A DNA stretch of 64,000 nt from Bacteroidota bacterium (GCA_018333525.1 JAGXTF010000118.1:310001-374000), one strand, 5' to 3'. Shown: positions 37,565 through 48,807, numbered from the stretch's first letter. Program-made: numbers and translations. The notes: generated by a model from the letters alone, not told the origin.

Positions 37565-40456
37565 ATGCAGCTAAACACCAGATATTCAGAAAAATTTGAA
37601 GACCGCCATATCGGCCCGCGTTCAAGCGATTTAGACAGCATGTTAAAAACTATCGGAGTGGGAAGTCTCGATGGTTTAATTGACAAAACAGTTCCTCCCG
37701 GAATACGTTTGCCCAAACCCCTTCATATTGGAGAGCCTATGTCAGAATTTGAATTTCTGGAAATGTTGCGCGAAAAGGCATCAAAAAACAAAGTATTTAA
37801 AAATTATATCGGAATGGGTTATTACGGTACCAATGTACCGGGTGTAATTCTGCGAAATATTATGGAAAACCCGGGCTGGTATACCCAATATACCCCTTAT
37901 CAGGCAGAAATTTCACAAGGGCGTTTGGAAGCGCTGTTGAATTTTCAAACCATGATTATTGATCTTACCGGATTGGAAATTTCAAATGCATCCCTACTGG
38001 ATGAAGGCACTGCTGCTGCAGAAAGCATTCATATGTTTCAGGATTTGGCTCCAAAGGGCCAGGGAATGAAATTCTTCGTAGACCAGGAAATATTTCCGCA
38101 AACTCTCGATGTATTAATTACGCGTGCAGAACCAATTGGGGTGGAACTTGTAGTTGGTGATTATAAAACTTTTGAACCCAATACACAGTTTTTTGGTGCA
38201 GTGGTTCAATATCCGAATAACAAAGGCAGCATTGAAGATTACCGTGCATTTACTGAGAAATGTAAGGCCAGCCAGGTAAAAACCTGCTTCATTGCCGATA
38301 TTCTGGCGTTAACCGTATTAACCCCTCCGGGTGAATTTGGTGCAGATTGCGTAGTAGGAAGTACCCAGCGCTTTGGAGTGCCAATGGGATTTGGCGGACC
38401 ACATGCGGCATATATGGCTACCAAAGATGAATTTAAACGCCATATACCAGGCAGAATTATAGGGGTAAGTATAGACAAGCATAACAACAAAGCGCTTCGC
38501 ATGGCTTTGCAGACACGTGAGCAACACATTAAAAGACAAAATGCCACATCCAATATTTGCACAGCGCAGGTTTTACTAAGCATTATGGCTGGTATGTATG
38601 GAACTTATCACGGTCCTGAGGGTTTAAAAAAGATTGCAGGTCGTGTTCATGCCCTTACGTCAGAATTGGCAAAAGGTATTGAAGCCACATCCGGTAATTA
38701 CAAAGTGGTGTATCCCAATTTCTTTGATACTTTATATGTGCAGGTTCCAAATGCAGCAGAGATTAAAGCAGTTGCGAATAATGCCAATATAAATCTTCGC
38801 TATTTTGATGATACGCATATTGGTGTGGCAATCGATGAAACCCATAGTGTTGCTGATGTACATGAATTACTCGCCATATTTAGAAAGGCTGTAGATGGCA
38901 CAACCTATGAAGTGCAAAATCAGGCTGAAAGCAGAATCCCAAAAACTTTGAACAGAACCAGCAACTTTATGTTGCATCCTGTATTTAATACTTACCAGTC
39001 TGAGCATGAAATGCTACGTTACATCCGCAGTCTGGAAAACAAAGATCTTTCCCTTTGTCACAGCATGATATCGCTGGGCAGTTGTACTATGAAACTCAAT
39101 GCCACTTCCGAAATGATTCCGGTTACCTGGCCTGAGTTCAACAACCTGCATCCATTTGCACCAACCGATCAAACAAAAGGGTATCAGGAAATTTTAGAGG
39201 AGTTGAATAAAGACCTTTGTGAAATTACAGGTTTTGCTCAAATGAGCCTTCAGCCTAACGCAGGTTCACAAGGTGAATATGCAGGCCTGATGGTAATTCG
39301 GGAATATTTCAAATCCATAGGTCAAACCCATAGAAATGTGGCCTTAATTCCGTCCAGTGCCCATGGCACAAATCCAGCAAGCGCAGTTATGGCAGGGATG
39401 AAGGTGGTGGTAACCAAATGCGATGAACGTGGAAATATCGATTTGGAAGACTTGCGCATGCATGCGGAATTGCATAAAGACGACCTGGCTTGTCTGATGG
39501 TTACTTACCCAAGCACCCATGGCGTTTTTGAAACCGGAATCAAAGAAATCACTAAAATGATACATGATTTCGGAGGTCAGGTTTATATGGATGGCGCTAA
39601 CATGAATGCCCAGGTTGGACTTACCAGCCCGGGAATGATTGGGGCCGATGTTTGCCACCTGAACCTTCACAAAACATTTTGCATCCCGCATGGCGGCGGT
39701 GGACCCGGTATGGGACCCATTGGTGTTGCCGGACATTTGGCACCATTCCTTCCCGGACATGCAGTAGTGAAAACCGGTGGCGAAAAAGCCATGCATGCGG
39801 TTAGTGCTGCTCCATGGGGTAGTGCAAGTATTTTGTTGATTTCCTATGCTTATATCAAAATGATGGGCGGCATAGGATTGGCAAATGCAACCAAATATGC
39901 CATTCTAAATGCCAATTATTTGAAGGCGAGATTGCAAAGTGAAATTCCTGTTTTATACAGTGGTGAGAATGGGTTTGCAGCACATGAAATGATTTTGGAT
40001 ACCAGAAAATTCAAACAATCTGCGGGAGTAGAGGCAGAAGATATTGCCAAGCGTCTGATGGATTATGGATTCCATGCACCAACTCTTTCATTCCCTGTAG
40101 CCGGAACATTAATGGTAGAACCAACCGAAAGCGAAAGCAAAGAAGAACTGGATCGTTTTTGTGAAGCCATGCACGGCATTTTGGCTGAAATACGCGAGAT
40201 CGAAGAAGGCAATGCAGATAAAGAAGATAATGTATTGAAAAATGCACCGCATACTGCAACTGAAGTCGCTACCAATAACTGGAACCATAAATATTCAAGG
40301 GAAAAAGCTGCTTATCCTGCACCTTATGTAGTGAATAGAAAATTCTGGCCAACAGTAGGCAGGGTAAATAGCACATATGGGGATAGAAATCTGGTATGCG
40401 CTTGCTTACCTATCGAAGCCTATATGGAGCAAAGCCCGCAAATGGCGGGAGCATAA
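37565..40456 (+). CDS. gcvP: Glycine dehydrogenase (aminomethyl-transferring), P-protein
   Basis: The P-protein decarboxylates glycine and passes the aminomethyl group to the lipoylated H-protein of the glycine cleavage system. The 963-residue length shows a fused alpha-beta form rather than split subunits. Motifs are FEDRHIGPR at the start, [23 protein letters not shown], the PLP-lysine motif [21 protein letters not shown] with Lys703, and the conserved C-terminal [19 protein letters not shown]. gcvT and gcvH are not in this window. It works with GlyA in one-carbon supply. Confidence 0.99.
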   Translation: MQLNTRYSEKFEDRHIGPRSSDLDSMLKTIGVGSLDGLIDKTVPPGIRLPKPLHIGEPMSEFEFLEMLREKASKNKVFKNYIGMGYYGTNVPGVILRNIMENPGWYTQYTPYQAEISQGRLEALLNFQTMIIDLTGLEISNASLLDEGTAAAESIHMFQDLAPKGQGMKFFVDQEIFPQTLDVLITRAEPIGVELVVGDYKTFEPNTQFFGAVVQYPNNKGSIEDYRAFTEKCKASQVKTCFIADILALTVLTPPGEFGADCVVGSTQRFGVPMGFGGPHAAYMATKDEFKRHIPGRIIGVSIDKHNNKALRMALQTREQHIKRQNATSNICTAQVLLSIMAGMYGTYHGPEGLKKIAGRVHALTSELAKGIEATSGNYKVVYPNFFDTLYVQVPNAAEIKAVANNANINLRYFDDTHIGVAIDETHSVADVHELLAIFRKAVDGTTYEVQNQAESRIPKTLNRTSNFMLHPVFNTYQSEHEMLRYIRSLENKDLSLCHSMISLGSCTMKLNATSEMIPVTWPEFNNLHPFAPTDQTKGYQEILEELNKDLCEITGFAQMSLQPNAGSQGEYAGLMVIREYFKSIGQTHRNVALIPSSAHGTNPASAVMAGMKVVVTKCDERGNIDLEDLRMHAELHKDDLACLMVTYPSTHGVFETGIKEITKMIHDFGGQVYMDGANMNAQVGLTSPGMIGADVCHLNLHKTFCIPHGGGGPGMGPIGVAGHLAPFLPGHAVVKTGGEKAMHAVSAAPWGSASILLISYAYIKMMGGIGLANATKYAILNANYLKARLQSEIPVLYSGENGFAAHEMILDTRKFKQSAGVEAEDIAKRLMDYGFHAPTLSFPVAGTLMVEPTESESKEELDRFCEAMHGILAEIREIEEGNADKEDNVLKNAPHTATEVATNNWNHKYSREKAAYPAPYVVNRKFWPTVGRVNSTYGDRNLVCACLPIEAYMEQSPQMAGA

Positions 40457-40495
40457 TTGTTTTTTGTTTCCTTTGGGTATTATTGTATCCGGGAA

Positions 40496-41992
40496 ATGCG
40501 AAATTTTATTAAGAAGCCTTATTTATTTTTATTGCTATATGCCTTAACCGGAATTTTTACCTTTCGCGATTTTGGCGTACCTGTTGATGATTTTACACAA
40601 TATGTAATTGGCCAACAGAATTACCATGTAATTATTGGAGAGCAAAAAATTGAAGATATTGATGCCGGAATTAAATATTACGGTCCGGTATTTGAAACCT
40701 TTTGTTATGCCATAGACAGTATGTTTTATGGAGAGCCGGAGCCCATACAGAAGTGGGGAATGCGGCATTGTTTTGTTTTTCTCTTATTCACAATTGCTCT
40801 GTTTTATTTATGGAGAATGGCAGTAATTTTATTCAAAAATGAAATTGCGGCCTGGTTCATTTTGTTTAGTGTAGCATTATATCCCAGACTATTTGCTGAT
40901 GCACATTACAATTCAAAAGACACTGTTTTTCTGGCCTTTTTATGCATAGGAATGTATTTTTTGGTAACAGGAATCAGCAGACGTCGAACCAAGGATTTTA
41001 TTATCGCGGGATTATGGGTTGGAATGGCAAGCACCATCAGGCTGGCCGGCTTTTTTGTATTACCCGCGTTTTTGCTGATACAACTGTGGTGTTATCGCAA
41101 TTATGTCAAGAAAAAGCTCGCTGTTTTTCAACCTTTGGTATTTATCATTTTCACGGTAATGGCATATTATGTTTTCTTTCCGGCCCTGTGGAAACATCCC
41201 ATTTCCGAATTTCAAATTCTGGTAAAACATATTACCAATTTCCCATGGCCAAATAATACTTTAATTGCAGGAGAATTTGTTGGTCCTGAGAATATGCCAT
41301 GGTGGTATTTCCCGGTCTGGTTCTGTATTACAGTGCCTGTTTTGTATCAAATTATATTTGTAATTTCATGTATATTATTTGTTATAAATTGGAAAGAAAA
41401 TCTAAAAAATTCGGGATTGTTATTTATCATTTCTTTTTTATTTTCCGTAGTATTCTATATCGTATTTACTCGTCCGAATCTCTACGATTCGTGGCGCCAA
41501 TTGCAATTTTTGTTTGTGCCTTTTGTTTTGATTTTCGGGATATCAGTAAATTATTTTATTGAAAAATTAAGGGGATTTAAATGGTTCGCCGGTGCATTCA
41601 TTGTGTACCAATTGATAGTCACAGCCTGGTTTCACCCCTTTCAATATGTATATTTCAATGAGTATTATTGGTTGTATGGCAAATCAAACACCTACGATCA
41701 GGATTATTGGCATCTCAGCACATCACAAGGAATGAAGTGGATTTCAGAGCACAGCAAAAAAAACAAAATTCATGTGTATACCTGGAATACCGAATCTGCC
41801 TGGTATAATGCTTTCTTTTTTCCAAAAAGCCTGAAACAGGAAATAATTTCTGTAAATCAAAGAGAACTTGCAGATTATGAAATAGAGCCTATCAGGAACG
41901 GCAAGCCTTTTAAGCCCGATAAAAAGGTGGTATATTCAGAATATCCATTGAAGGATACTATTGTAAGAGTCATTCAGCTGAAACCGGAATAG
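40496..41992 (+). CDS. GT-C type membrane glycosyltransferase (copy 1)
   Basis: A 498-residue membrane protein with about 11 helices. The first loop carries the GT-C acidic pair in FGVPVDDFTQYVIG, and AHYNSKDTVFLAFLCIGMYFLV follows, as in PMT/ArnT-like (GT39/GT83) enzymes that use lipid-linked sugars. A periplasmic C-terminal region ends the protein. ATG 40496 is preferred over the TTG at 40457 directly after gcvP. The next gene encodes a close paralogue. The acceptor is unknown. Confidence 0.82.
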   Translation: MRNFIKKPYLFLLLYALTGIFTFRDFGVPVDDFTQYVIGQQNYHVIIGEQKIEDIDAGIKYYGPVFETFCYAIDSMFYGEPEPIQKWGMRHCFVFLLFTIALFYLWRMAVILFKNEIAAWFILFSVALYPRLFADAHYNSKDTVFLAFLCIGMYFLVTGISRRRTKDFIIAGLWVGMASTIRLAGFFVLPAFLLIQLWCYRNYVKKKLAVFQPLVFIIFTVMAYYVFFPALWKHPISEFQILVKHITNFPWPNNTLIAGEFVGPENMPWWYFPVWFCITVPVLYQIIFVISCILFVINWKENLKNSGLLFIISFLFSVVFYIVFTRPNLYDSWRQLQFLFVPFVLIFGISVNYFIEKLRGFKWFAGAFIVYQLIVTAWFHPFQYVYFNEYYWLYGKSNTYDQDYWHLSTSQGMKWISEHSKKNKIHVYTWNTESAWYNAFFFPKSLKQEIISVNQRELADYEIEPIRNGKPFKPDKKVVYSEYPLKDTIVRVIQLKPE

Positions 41993-41994
41993 GT

Positions 41995-43458
41995 ATGAAA
42001 ATATTTGAAAAAGTAACCCCATTTTCTGTTTTTATTATACTGTTTTCCATTTTCGGGTTGGTATTTTTATTCCAATATGGTGTGCCATTGGATGAACTCA
42101 CCCAACGATATATAGGTATTATTAATTCCACTTTTATCAGCGGAACAACAGACGTAAAAACCCTGGAGGAACATGGCTATTTCGGCCCAATATTCGAATC
42201 ATTAACGTATCTTCTGGAACAGATTATTTATAATTCAGATATGTATTATAAAATATTGTTGCGTCATTTTATATTATTTTTCTTTTTCGTTTTATCTGTA
42301 ATAGCCTTTTACCGTATTTGTTTACCGGTGTTTAATTCCAGGGCTGTTGCATTAGCTACAACCATGGTATATTCGCTAAATCCAATTGTATTTGCGCATT
42401 CTTTTTATAATTCCAAGGATACATTTTTTATGTGCCTTTTGGTTTATGTCTTTTATTTTACCATGCAATTTATTGCAAAAAGAAAATACAAATACCTCAT
42501 TTTGGCGAGTGTTTTATTGGGCATGGCATGCACCATTCGAATAAGCGGAATGTTCATGGCTATTGCTGTTGTAGCCTCTTTGATACTGTCAGGAAATACT
42601 TCCGGATTGAAATTACGCAACATAATATTATTTGGATTCATTGCTTTCATTTCCTATTTTATATTCTTTCCTTATTTATGGTTACATCCCCGGGAGTCTC
42701 TTCAGAATTTAATTCATTACAGTGCCAATAATCCCTGGCCATGGAATACACTTGCGGCAGGCCAGGAGATAATAGCCGGAGATTTGCCCTGGTGGTATTT
42801 GTTTGTCTGGATGTCGGTTGGAATTCCGGTATTGGTTTTAATGGTAAGCATGATTGGAACTTTATTCTCCATTAAAAAAGTAAATTACAGGGAACCATTT
42901 TGGATGATTACCACTATTCTGTTTGTACTCCCAATACTTTATTTCGTCCTGGGCAGACCCACGATTTACAATGGATGGCGGCATATGCAATTCCTGCATA
43001 TTCCGGTTTCATTGTTTTGCGGATATGGATTGTTGGCGATGGGAAAGAAACTGGAAAAAATCGCAACTTTACTTCTTGGCACTTATTCGATTTTTGTTTT
43101 ATGTATTTGGCAACCTTATGGATATGCTTATTTTAATGAAGGATATTCTGTTTTTGGCAAGCCCAATACTTTCGATCAGGATTACTGGGGATTGTCTGCT
43201 TTACCGGCTCTTAAGCATATTAGCAATCAAAATTCGGGGCAAATTAAAATATGGTGTAACACGGAATCTGCGGAGCAAAATGCTTTGCTTTTGCCACATG
43301 CAAAAAGGAATCAATTGGAATTCGTAAAGACTTCGAATGATGCAGATTATCTCATTTGGATGCAGCGAAATGGGCTACATGTGGATTCCAAACAGAATAT
43401 AATTTATTCGCTAAAACCTGCCAAGGACACCTTGGTATGGGTGGTAAAAAAGAACTAA
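41995..43458 (+). CDS. GT-C type membrane glycosyltransferase (copy 2)
   Basis: A 487-residue paralogue of the previous gene product, with the matching first-loop motif YGVPLDELTQRYIG, HSFYNSKDTFFMCLLVYVFYF, the shared NPWPWNTLAAGQEI...PWWYLFVWMSVGIPVL segment, and the shared YFNEGYSVFGKPNTFDQDYWGLS. The second acidic residue of the DD pair is Glu here. The gene starts 2 nt after copy 1 ends, so the two are cotranscribed and may form a heteromer or act one after the other. Confidence 0.82.
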   Translation: MKIFEKVTPFSVFIILFSIFGLVFLFQYGVPLDELTQRYIGIINSTFISGTTDVKTLEEHGYFGPIFESLTYLLEQIIYNSDMYYKILLRHFILFFFFVLSVIAFYRICLPVFNSRAVALATTMVYSLNPIVFAHSFYNSKDTFFMCLLVYVFYFTMQFIAKRKYKYLILASVLLGMACTIRISGMFMAIAVVASLILSGNTSGLKLRNIILFGFIAFISYFIFFPYLWLHPRESLQNLIHYSANNPWPWNTLAAGQEIIAGDLPWWYLFVWMSVGIPVLVLMVSMIGTLFSIKKVNYREPFWMITTILFVLPILYFVLGRPTIYNGWRHMQFLHIPVSLFCGYGLLAMGKKLEKIATLLLGTYSIFVLCIWQPYGYAYFNEGYSVFGKPNTFDQDYWGLSALPALKHISNQNSGQIKIWCNTESAEQNALLLPHAKRNQLEFVKTSNDADYLIWMQRNGLHVDSKQNIIYSLKPAKDTLVWVVKKN

Positions 43459-43468
43459 TCGCAGCTTT

Positions 43469-43897
43469 TTACTTGGTTGTTCCGCTGGTTTTTAACTCCT
43501 GCACCTGAATTAAATCGCGCAGGGTTCCGGATCCCAAAGGTTTGGAAATATAACCGTTCACCAAATAATGACTTTCCGCTCTGTGTTTATCCCTAGGGTC
43601 AATGGAAGATGATAAAATGTAAATAATCAGACTTCTCTGTGCCGTTTCAGGGAAAGCGGATACTTTGTCCAAAAATTCCCAGCCATTCATTACAGGCATG
43701 TTAATATCCAACATGATAAGCGTAGAGGCATCTGTAGACTCTCTGTTCTGGTACTCTTCATCCAGATACTCAAGAGCTTCCAGTGGTTTTTCAAATGTCA
43801 ATATATCGAAATGGCCTATAGCCTGCCGCGCAATAATGCGGGAAAGTGAATTGTTCACCTTATCGTCGTCAATGAATATGATTCGCTCAATGGCCAT
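43469..43897 (-). CDS. Single-domain response regulator
   Basis: A 142-residue CheY-like receiver with no output domain. ATG 43897 gives MAIERIIFIDDDKVN, with the acidic pocket Asp10-12, phospho-acceptor Asp64 in LIMLDINMPVMNGWEF, and the conserved Lys in NGYISKPLG. It is divergent from the histidine kinase gene at 44151 and may be its partner; a single receiver would act by protein contact. It converges on the GT-C gene with only 10 nt between. Confidence 0.93.
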   Translation of the reverse strand: MAIERIIFIDDDKVNNSLSRIIARQAIGHFDILTFEKPLEALEYLDEEYQNRESTDASTLIMLDINMPVMNGWEFLDKVSAFPETAQRSLIIYILSSSIDPRDKHRAESHYLVNGYISKPLGSGTLRDLIQVQELKTSGTTK

Positions 43898-44150
43898 TAT
43901 CAGAAACCTCCGGAGGGCAGCGAAAATATGCAAAAATGCTAATCATACCACCGATCCGGACAATTAGAGGGTTGTTCAAATATACAAATTGGGGTTATGA
44001 AATCAAAAAATCTATAAAAGTTGAAGAATTATGGGAGCCGGTATATTATAAAATGGATTCGCGTGTATTTTGTTGAAATTCATTATATTCGCAATAAGGC
44101 TGGCAGGCCTTTTTACTTAATCTACTCAATATCAGGAGGATATATATTCG

Positions 44151-46796
44151 ATGAAATTCACTGCGGACCACATACCCGCAATGTTGCTGGCATTAATACC
44201 GGCCCTGATCAATATAGGCATATTGATATTTGGAATACTGCGACTTCCCAGAAGCAAGACGACCCTACTTTTCCTGTATTTCATATTTTCCCTTATTTGT
44301 TGGCAGCTCAATGATGTTGCCATGCGCATCAGCGGCGATCTCTACACTGTCAGAATTTGGGACAAGGTATTCGCATTTGGCATATTTTCCGTGGCACCAT
44401 TGAGTCTGCAATTTGCAGCGGAATATACAGGAAACAGGTTTTTGAGATCCTCAGCAGGACTTCTGATTACATACATTCCTTTTGCCTATTTCTTTGTTTT
44501 GTTTATTGCGGTTCCCCAACCAACCTTGTACGAATACAGCGCGTTCTGGGGTTTTGCCAATTTACCCAGACCCGGAACAACGGAATATGCCGGCCTGGTT
44601 GCCATGCCATTTACTATCATTATATCCGTAATTCTTCTGGTTCATTATGCATTCAGAGCCTGGCAAAACAGCGATTTGAAGTGGCAGGCATTGATTATTG
44701 CTGTGGGCATATTTATTCCGACCCTTCAGGCGATTTATACCCAGGTTTTTTCTGTACTGTCACAATCCGGGGAGCAAATACCTGTTACGTCCACTTTCAT
44801 GACCTTTTTCTCACTGGCGGCTGTAATATCATTTTCCAGATACAAACTTTTTCACTTATCAGATAAAACCGGTTTGGAATTGGTGCTCAACCGGCTTACT
44901 GAAATTATTTTGGTTGTGGATACCAAAAATAAAATCAAATATATTAATCCTGTTGGTATAGAATTGTTACGGCCTGAGGATGAATTTATGTTGGGCTGGG
45001 GCTTAAGAAATTTGTTTTCAAGAGAAAAAGATTATTCCCATTTTCAGGAAAATGTGATAAATAAAGCGCTTAATGGAGAAACGGTAATTCGGCATGAAAA
45101 CCAGTTTACTCTGGCAAGTGGTGAAATAAGGGATGTAATGGTAAATGCCGAAACTATTTACAGCAATCATATTCTGCAGGGGGTGCTTATCATGGCTAGT
45201 GACGTTACAGAACGAAATCACATGCTCACCAGATTAAAAACGGAAAATATCATATTCGAAAAACTCTCCCAGGGGATGGCGGAAATGGATGTTTTACATG
45301 AATATCTGGAATCGCTGGAAAATGACTACCACGATCATATTGTTCCGGTAATTTTAATTGCCGACTCCGGTAATAAAAATTGGGAAATACATACATCCTT
45401 ACATACTCAAAAGTTGGATGGATTTATTTCATTAATTCAGGATTTGCTGGATAGAAAGGCCGTGGACAGAATTTTGGATTCCCATCATGAACACGGGTTT
45501 TACGAAATTTATCTGAATGAAACTGACATTCCCGAAACTATACAAAAACTTCAATTGGCCGGAATTTCTGCGCATGGCATAAAACAAAATAGCGAAGGTG
45601 AAAAAGCAGTATTTCTGATTTTCAGAAAGTTGAAACACTTTATTCCGGATTCGGAATCTGTACAAAGAATGCTTCAATTGAGCGGATTGATATTGGATAA
45701 AAGCAGAATTGAAGTGCATCTCAAGGATCAGCAGACTACCTACCAGGATCTGGTCAATTCTATTGATGGAATCATACATGAATACGATTTAATTAAAAAA
45801 TGCTATGTTTTTGTGAGCAAGCGCGCAGAAGAAGTGTTTGGTTATCCGCTGGAAAATTGGTATGCGGATTCCAATTTTCAGATGCATCATGCGCATGAAG
45901 ACGATAAATCTCTTTTAGATAATTTGAAAGAGATTTATTATCCGGAAACCAGCCTGGAGGTAGAATACAGAATGTATTCCAAAGAGGGAAAAACCATTTG
46001 GTGTAAAGATTATTTGCGAATTATTTATGAAGGCAAAACACCCGTAAAATTAAAAGGGGTGATAGTAAATATTACACAAACCAAAACCATAGAATTAGAA
46101 AAAGAACATGCAGCAGCGGATCTCATAAACAGGAACAGGGATCTGGAACAATTTACCTATATAGTATCTCATAATTTAAGGGCACCACTTGCAAATATCC
46201 TGGGTTGCACCAATGCATTGGAAGTGGCCGATAATGTTGAAGATAAAAATGAATTGTTACTCGGTATTTCAGATTCAGCTTTGCGTTTGGATGCCGTTAT
46301 ACGCGATTTGAACAGCATATTGTCTGTAAAACAAATACCATCTGAAAGCATTGAAATGGTTTCAGTTGAAGAAATTATTCATTCCATACTCGATGATTTG
46401 AAATCCCAATGGAACCAACCATTTCACGTAGATATTAATGTGCAGCAAACACCAACATTAAATACCGTAAAGCCTTATATTTATAGTATATTTTATAATT
46501 TAATCAGTAACAGTTTTAAATATAGAAATCCCAATATAAATTCCTATTTAAAAATTAATTCTACCCGTAAAAACGGACATGTTGAATTTGTTTTTGCAGA
46601 TAATGGTAAAGGGATTGATCTCACATCCAACCAAAATAATATGTTTGGTATGTACAAAAGATTTCACAATGATGTAGATGGCAAAGGCCTGGGTTTATTT
46701 ATGGTAAAATCCCAGATTGAAGCCATGCAGGGGTCAATTAAGGTGGAAAGCGAAGTGAATAAGGGTACAGAATTTACATTGATTTTTCCCCAGTAA
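44151..46796 (+). CDS. Membrane PAS-domain sensor histidine kinase
   Basis: An 881-residue kinase. A seven-helix N-terminal region of the 7TM sensor type (about residues 1-225) leads into a PAS domain (235-345), a GAF-like or unassigned segment (350-520) and a second PAS of the PAS_3 kind (525-640). HisKA follows with the phospho-accepting His674 in IVSHNLRAPLANI, then the HATPase domain with N-box NLISNSFKYRN, DNGKGIDL and GKGLGLFMVKSQIEAMQG. An unusual AGGAGG lies 11 nt before the ATG. Its 3' end overlaps the convergent tsaE by 23 nt. The signal is unknown; the neighbouring receiver is a candidate partner. Confidence 0.93.
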   Translation: MKFTADHIPAMLLALIPALINIGILIFGILRLPRSKTTLLFLYFIFSLICWQLNDVAMRISGDLYTVRIWDKVFAFGIFSVAPLSLQFAAEYTGNRFLRSSAGLLITYIPFAYFFVLFIAVPQPTLYEYSAFWGFANLPRPGTTEYAGLVAMPFTIIISVILLVHYAFRAWQNSDLKWQALIIAVGIFIPTLQAIYTQVFSVLSQSGEQIPVTSTFMTFFSLAAVISFSRYKLFHLSDKTGLELVLNRLTEIILVVDTKNKIKYINPVGIELLRPEDEFMLGWGLRNLFSREKDYSHFQENVINKALNGETVIRHENQFTLASGEIRDVMVNAETIYSNHILQGVLIMASDVTERNHMLTRLKTENIIFEKLSQGMAEMDVLHEYLESLENDYHDHIVPVILIADSGNKNWEIHTSLHTQKLDGFISLIQDLLDRKAVDRILDSHHEHGFYEIYLNETDIPETIQKLQLAGISAHGIKQNSEGEKAVFLIFRKLKHFIPDSESVQRMLQLSGLILDKSRIEVHLKDQQTTYQDLVNSIDGIIHEYDLIKKCYVFVSKRAEEVFGYPLENWYADSNFQMHHAHEDDKSLLDNLKEIYYPETSLEVEYRMYSKEGKTIWCKDYLRIIYEGKTPVKLKGVIVNITQTKTIELEKEHAAADLINRNRDLEQFTYIVSHNLRAPLANILGCTNALEVADNVEDKNELLLGISDSALRLDAVIRDLNSILSVKQIPSESIEMVSVEEIIHSILDDLKSQWNQPFHVDINVQQTPTLNTVKPYIYSIFYNLISNSFKYRNPNINSYLKINSTRKNGHVEFVFADNGKGIDLTSNQNNMFGMYKRFHNDVDGKGLGLFMVKSQIEAMQGSIKVESEVNKGTEFTLIFPQ

Positions 46797-47208
46797 TATT
46801 CATGGTTTTGATTCGGTAATTGCGAAAATATCCCTGATATTCTATATCAATTTCCAAATGAGGAAGCCCGTCAAACAAAATTTCTCCAATTTCAGGCCAT
46901 TCGATAATCAGCATATTATTTCCGAATAAATAATCTTCTATTCCCGCATCCTGAAGCTCGGAAACATCTTTAACCCTGTACCAGTCTGAATGATATATAA
47001 TTTCTCCTTTTCGGGTTTTATATTCATTTATAATACTAAAGGTTGGGCTGCTAACATCATCTTCAGAATCCAATTGTTTTAATAATTGTTTTACCAATGT
47101 GGTTTTTCCGGATCCAACTTCTCCACGCAGGATTATGATGCGTGGCAAGGGATTCAAACCACAAATAAATGCCGCTACCTTCGGCATTTCTCCTTCTGTA
47201 ATATTCAA
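46774..47208 (-). CDS. tsaE: tRNA threonylcarbamoyladenosine biosynthesis ATPase
   Basis: TsaE is the P-loop ATPase that works with TsaB and TsaD to place t6A at position 37 of ANN-decoding tRNAs. The ~144-residue protein has Walker A RGEVGSGKTTLVKQLL, switch-like SSPTFSIINEYK, YHSDWYRV and LIIEWPEIGE. The start is uncertain: TTG 47208 gives NITEGEMPKVAAF, while ATG 47187 gives MPKVAAFICG; both keep the domain whole. It follows porX by 21 nt in the same direction. Confidence 0.95.
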   Translation of the reverse strand: MNITEGEMPKVAAFICGLNPLPRIIILRGEVGSGKTTLVKQLLKQLDSEDDVSSPTFSIINEYKTRKGEIIYHSDWYRVKDVSELQDAGIEDYLFGNNMLIIEWPEIGEILFDGLPHLEIDIEYQGYFRNYRIKTMNITGEKSM

Positions 47209-47229
47209 AAACTCTTTGTCCAGTGTTCT

Positions 47230-48783
47230 TTATTTTCTGCTTAATACCACCAGCGGACATATCATTTCTTCCATACTGATACCTCCATGCTGGAATGTAT
47301 TCTTGTAATAATTGACGTAATAATTATAATTATTAGGATACGCAAAGAAGTCGGATTCTTTTGCAAAAACAAATGCACTACTCACATGTAAAAGTGGTAA
47401 AAATGCCTCATGTGGTTTTTTAATTTCAAATACCTCTTTGGGATTATAGGTCAAACTTTTACCCTGTTTGTATCTCAAATTGGTATTTACATTTTTATCG
47501 CCAACCACTTTTACAGGATCTTTTACCCGAATGCTTCCATGATCGGTGGTAATAATAATTTTACAGGGCTTTTCTGCAATGCGCTGTAAGGCTTCCCATA
47601 ATGGTGAATGTTTAAACCAGGTTGCCATTACATTCCTATACGCTGTTTCATTTTCAGCAAGTTCCCTAACTACATGTATGTCTGTTCTCGCATGGCTGAA
47701 ATTGTCTACGAAATTATATACAATTACATTGAGTTTATTTTGAAACATATTCGGAATCTGCTCCACCAGATTTTTCCCTTTTTCCAAATTGGTTACTTTG
47801 GTATAACTGATTTTTATATCTCTTCTCAAGCGCTTTAACTGGTCTTCCAAAAATTCTTTCTCAAATAAATTCTTACCACCTTCATCTTCATCATTGCTCC
47901 ATTTATCGGGATATTTTTTTTCTATATCCAAAGGCATCATTCCGCTAAAAATTGCATTTCTGCAATATTGGGTAGTGGTGGGTAATATGCTGAGGTAAAC
48001 ATCTTCATTGTCTACCCGGAATTTTTCATCCAGAGTTTCAGAAATGGCCCTCCATTGGTCAAAACGAAGATTATCTACCAATATCACATATACCGGATCT
48101 TTTCCGTCCAGATGCGGGTTTATGGCTTTTCTGAACAGATTGTGGCTCATGATCAGTTTATCATCCTGGCCTTTTACCATCGACATATAATTGTCTGAAA
48201 CAAAGCGGCAGAAACTGCGGTTTGCATCGGCTTTTTGAGTTTCCAGAACTTCTTTCATGCCACCCACATCGGTATCGGCAAGTTCCATTTCCCAATACAC
48301 CAGCTTCTTATACACGTCCTTCCACTCATCAAAGCTAAGCTTGTCATTTACTGCCATTCCGATCTGCATAAACTCGCGCTGGTATCCCTGTGTGGTTTTT
48401 TCACTGACCAGTTTTTTCTCATCCAGATTTTTTTTGATAGAGAGCAAAATTTGATTGGGATTCACCGGTTTTATCAGGTAATCCGCAATTTTATTCCCAA
48501 TGGCCTCTTCCATGATATGCTCTTCTTCATTTTTGGTAATCATGATTACCGGAAGGTTGGGTTTTTCCTGTTTGATGCTGTTAAGCGCGTCTAAACCGCT
48601 GATTCCGGGCATGTTTTCATCCAGAATAACCAGGTCGTAATCTTCTTCCTTCACCTTGTCCACAGCATCACGGCCGCTTGTCGAAGTGGACATATCATAG
48701 CCTTTGTTTTCTAAAAAAAGAATATGGGGTTTGAGCAGGTCGATCTCATCATCGGCCCAAAGAATGCGGGGTTTATCAGACAT
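47230..48783 (-). CDS. porX: PorX: T9SS response regulator with PglZ/alkaline phosphatase-like domain
   Basis: PorX controls type IX secretion in Bacteroidota; in studied species it is linked to the kinase PorY and sigma factor SigP. The 517-residue protein has an N-terminal receiver (RILWADDEIDLL, phospho-acceptor Asp55 in LVILDENMPGISGLD, Lys in DYLIKPVNP), a helical linker, and a C-terminal PglZ domain with metal-site elements VILVDNLRFDQW, ITTDHGSIRV and TTTQYCRNAIFSGMMP. The fit to PorX is close over the whole length. It should govern the T9SS substrates at 7.8 and 59.5 kb. tsaE follows in the same transcript. Confidence 0.97.
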   Translation of the reverse strand: MSDKPRILWADDEIDLLKPHILFLENKGYDMSTSTSGRDAVDKVKEEDYDLVILDENMPGISGLDALNSIKQEKPNLPVIMITKNEEEHIMEEAIGNKIADYLIKPVNPNQILLSIKKNLDEKKLVSEKTTQGYQREFMQIGMAVNDKLSFDEWKDVYKKLVYWEMELADTDVGGMKEVLETQKADANRSFCRFVSDNYMSMVKGQDDKLIMSHNLFRKAINPHLDGKDPVYVILVDNLRFDQWRAISETLDEKFRVDNEDVYLSILPTTTQYCRNAIFSGMMPLDIEKKYPDKWSNDEDEGGKNLFEKEFLEDQLKRLRRDIKISYTKVTNLEKGKNLVEQIPNMFQNKLNVIVYNFVDNFSHARTDIHVVRELAENETAYRNVMATWFKHSPLWEALQRIAEKPCKIIITTDHGSIRVKDPVKVVGDKNVNTNLRYKQGKSLTYNPKEVFEIKKPHEAFLPLLHVSSAFVFAKESDFFAYPNNYNYYVNYYKNTFQHGGISMEEMICPLVVLSRK

Positions 48784-48807
48784 AAGGTTATGAAACGAAA
48801 TTTAGTG

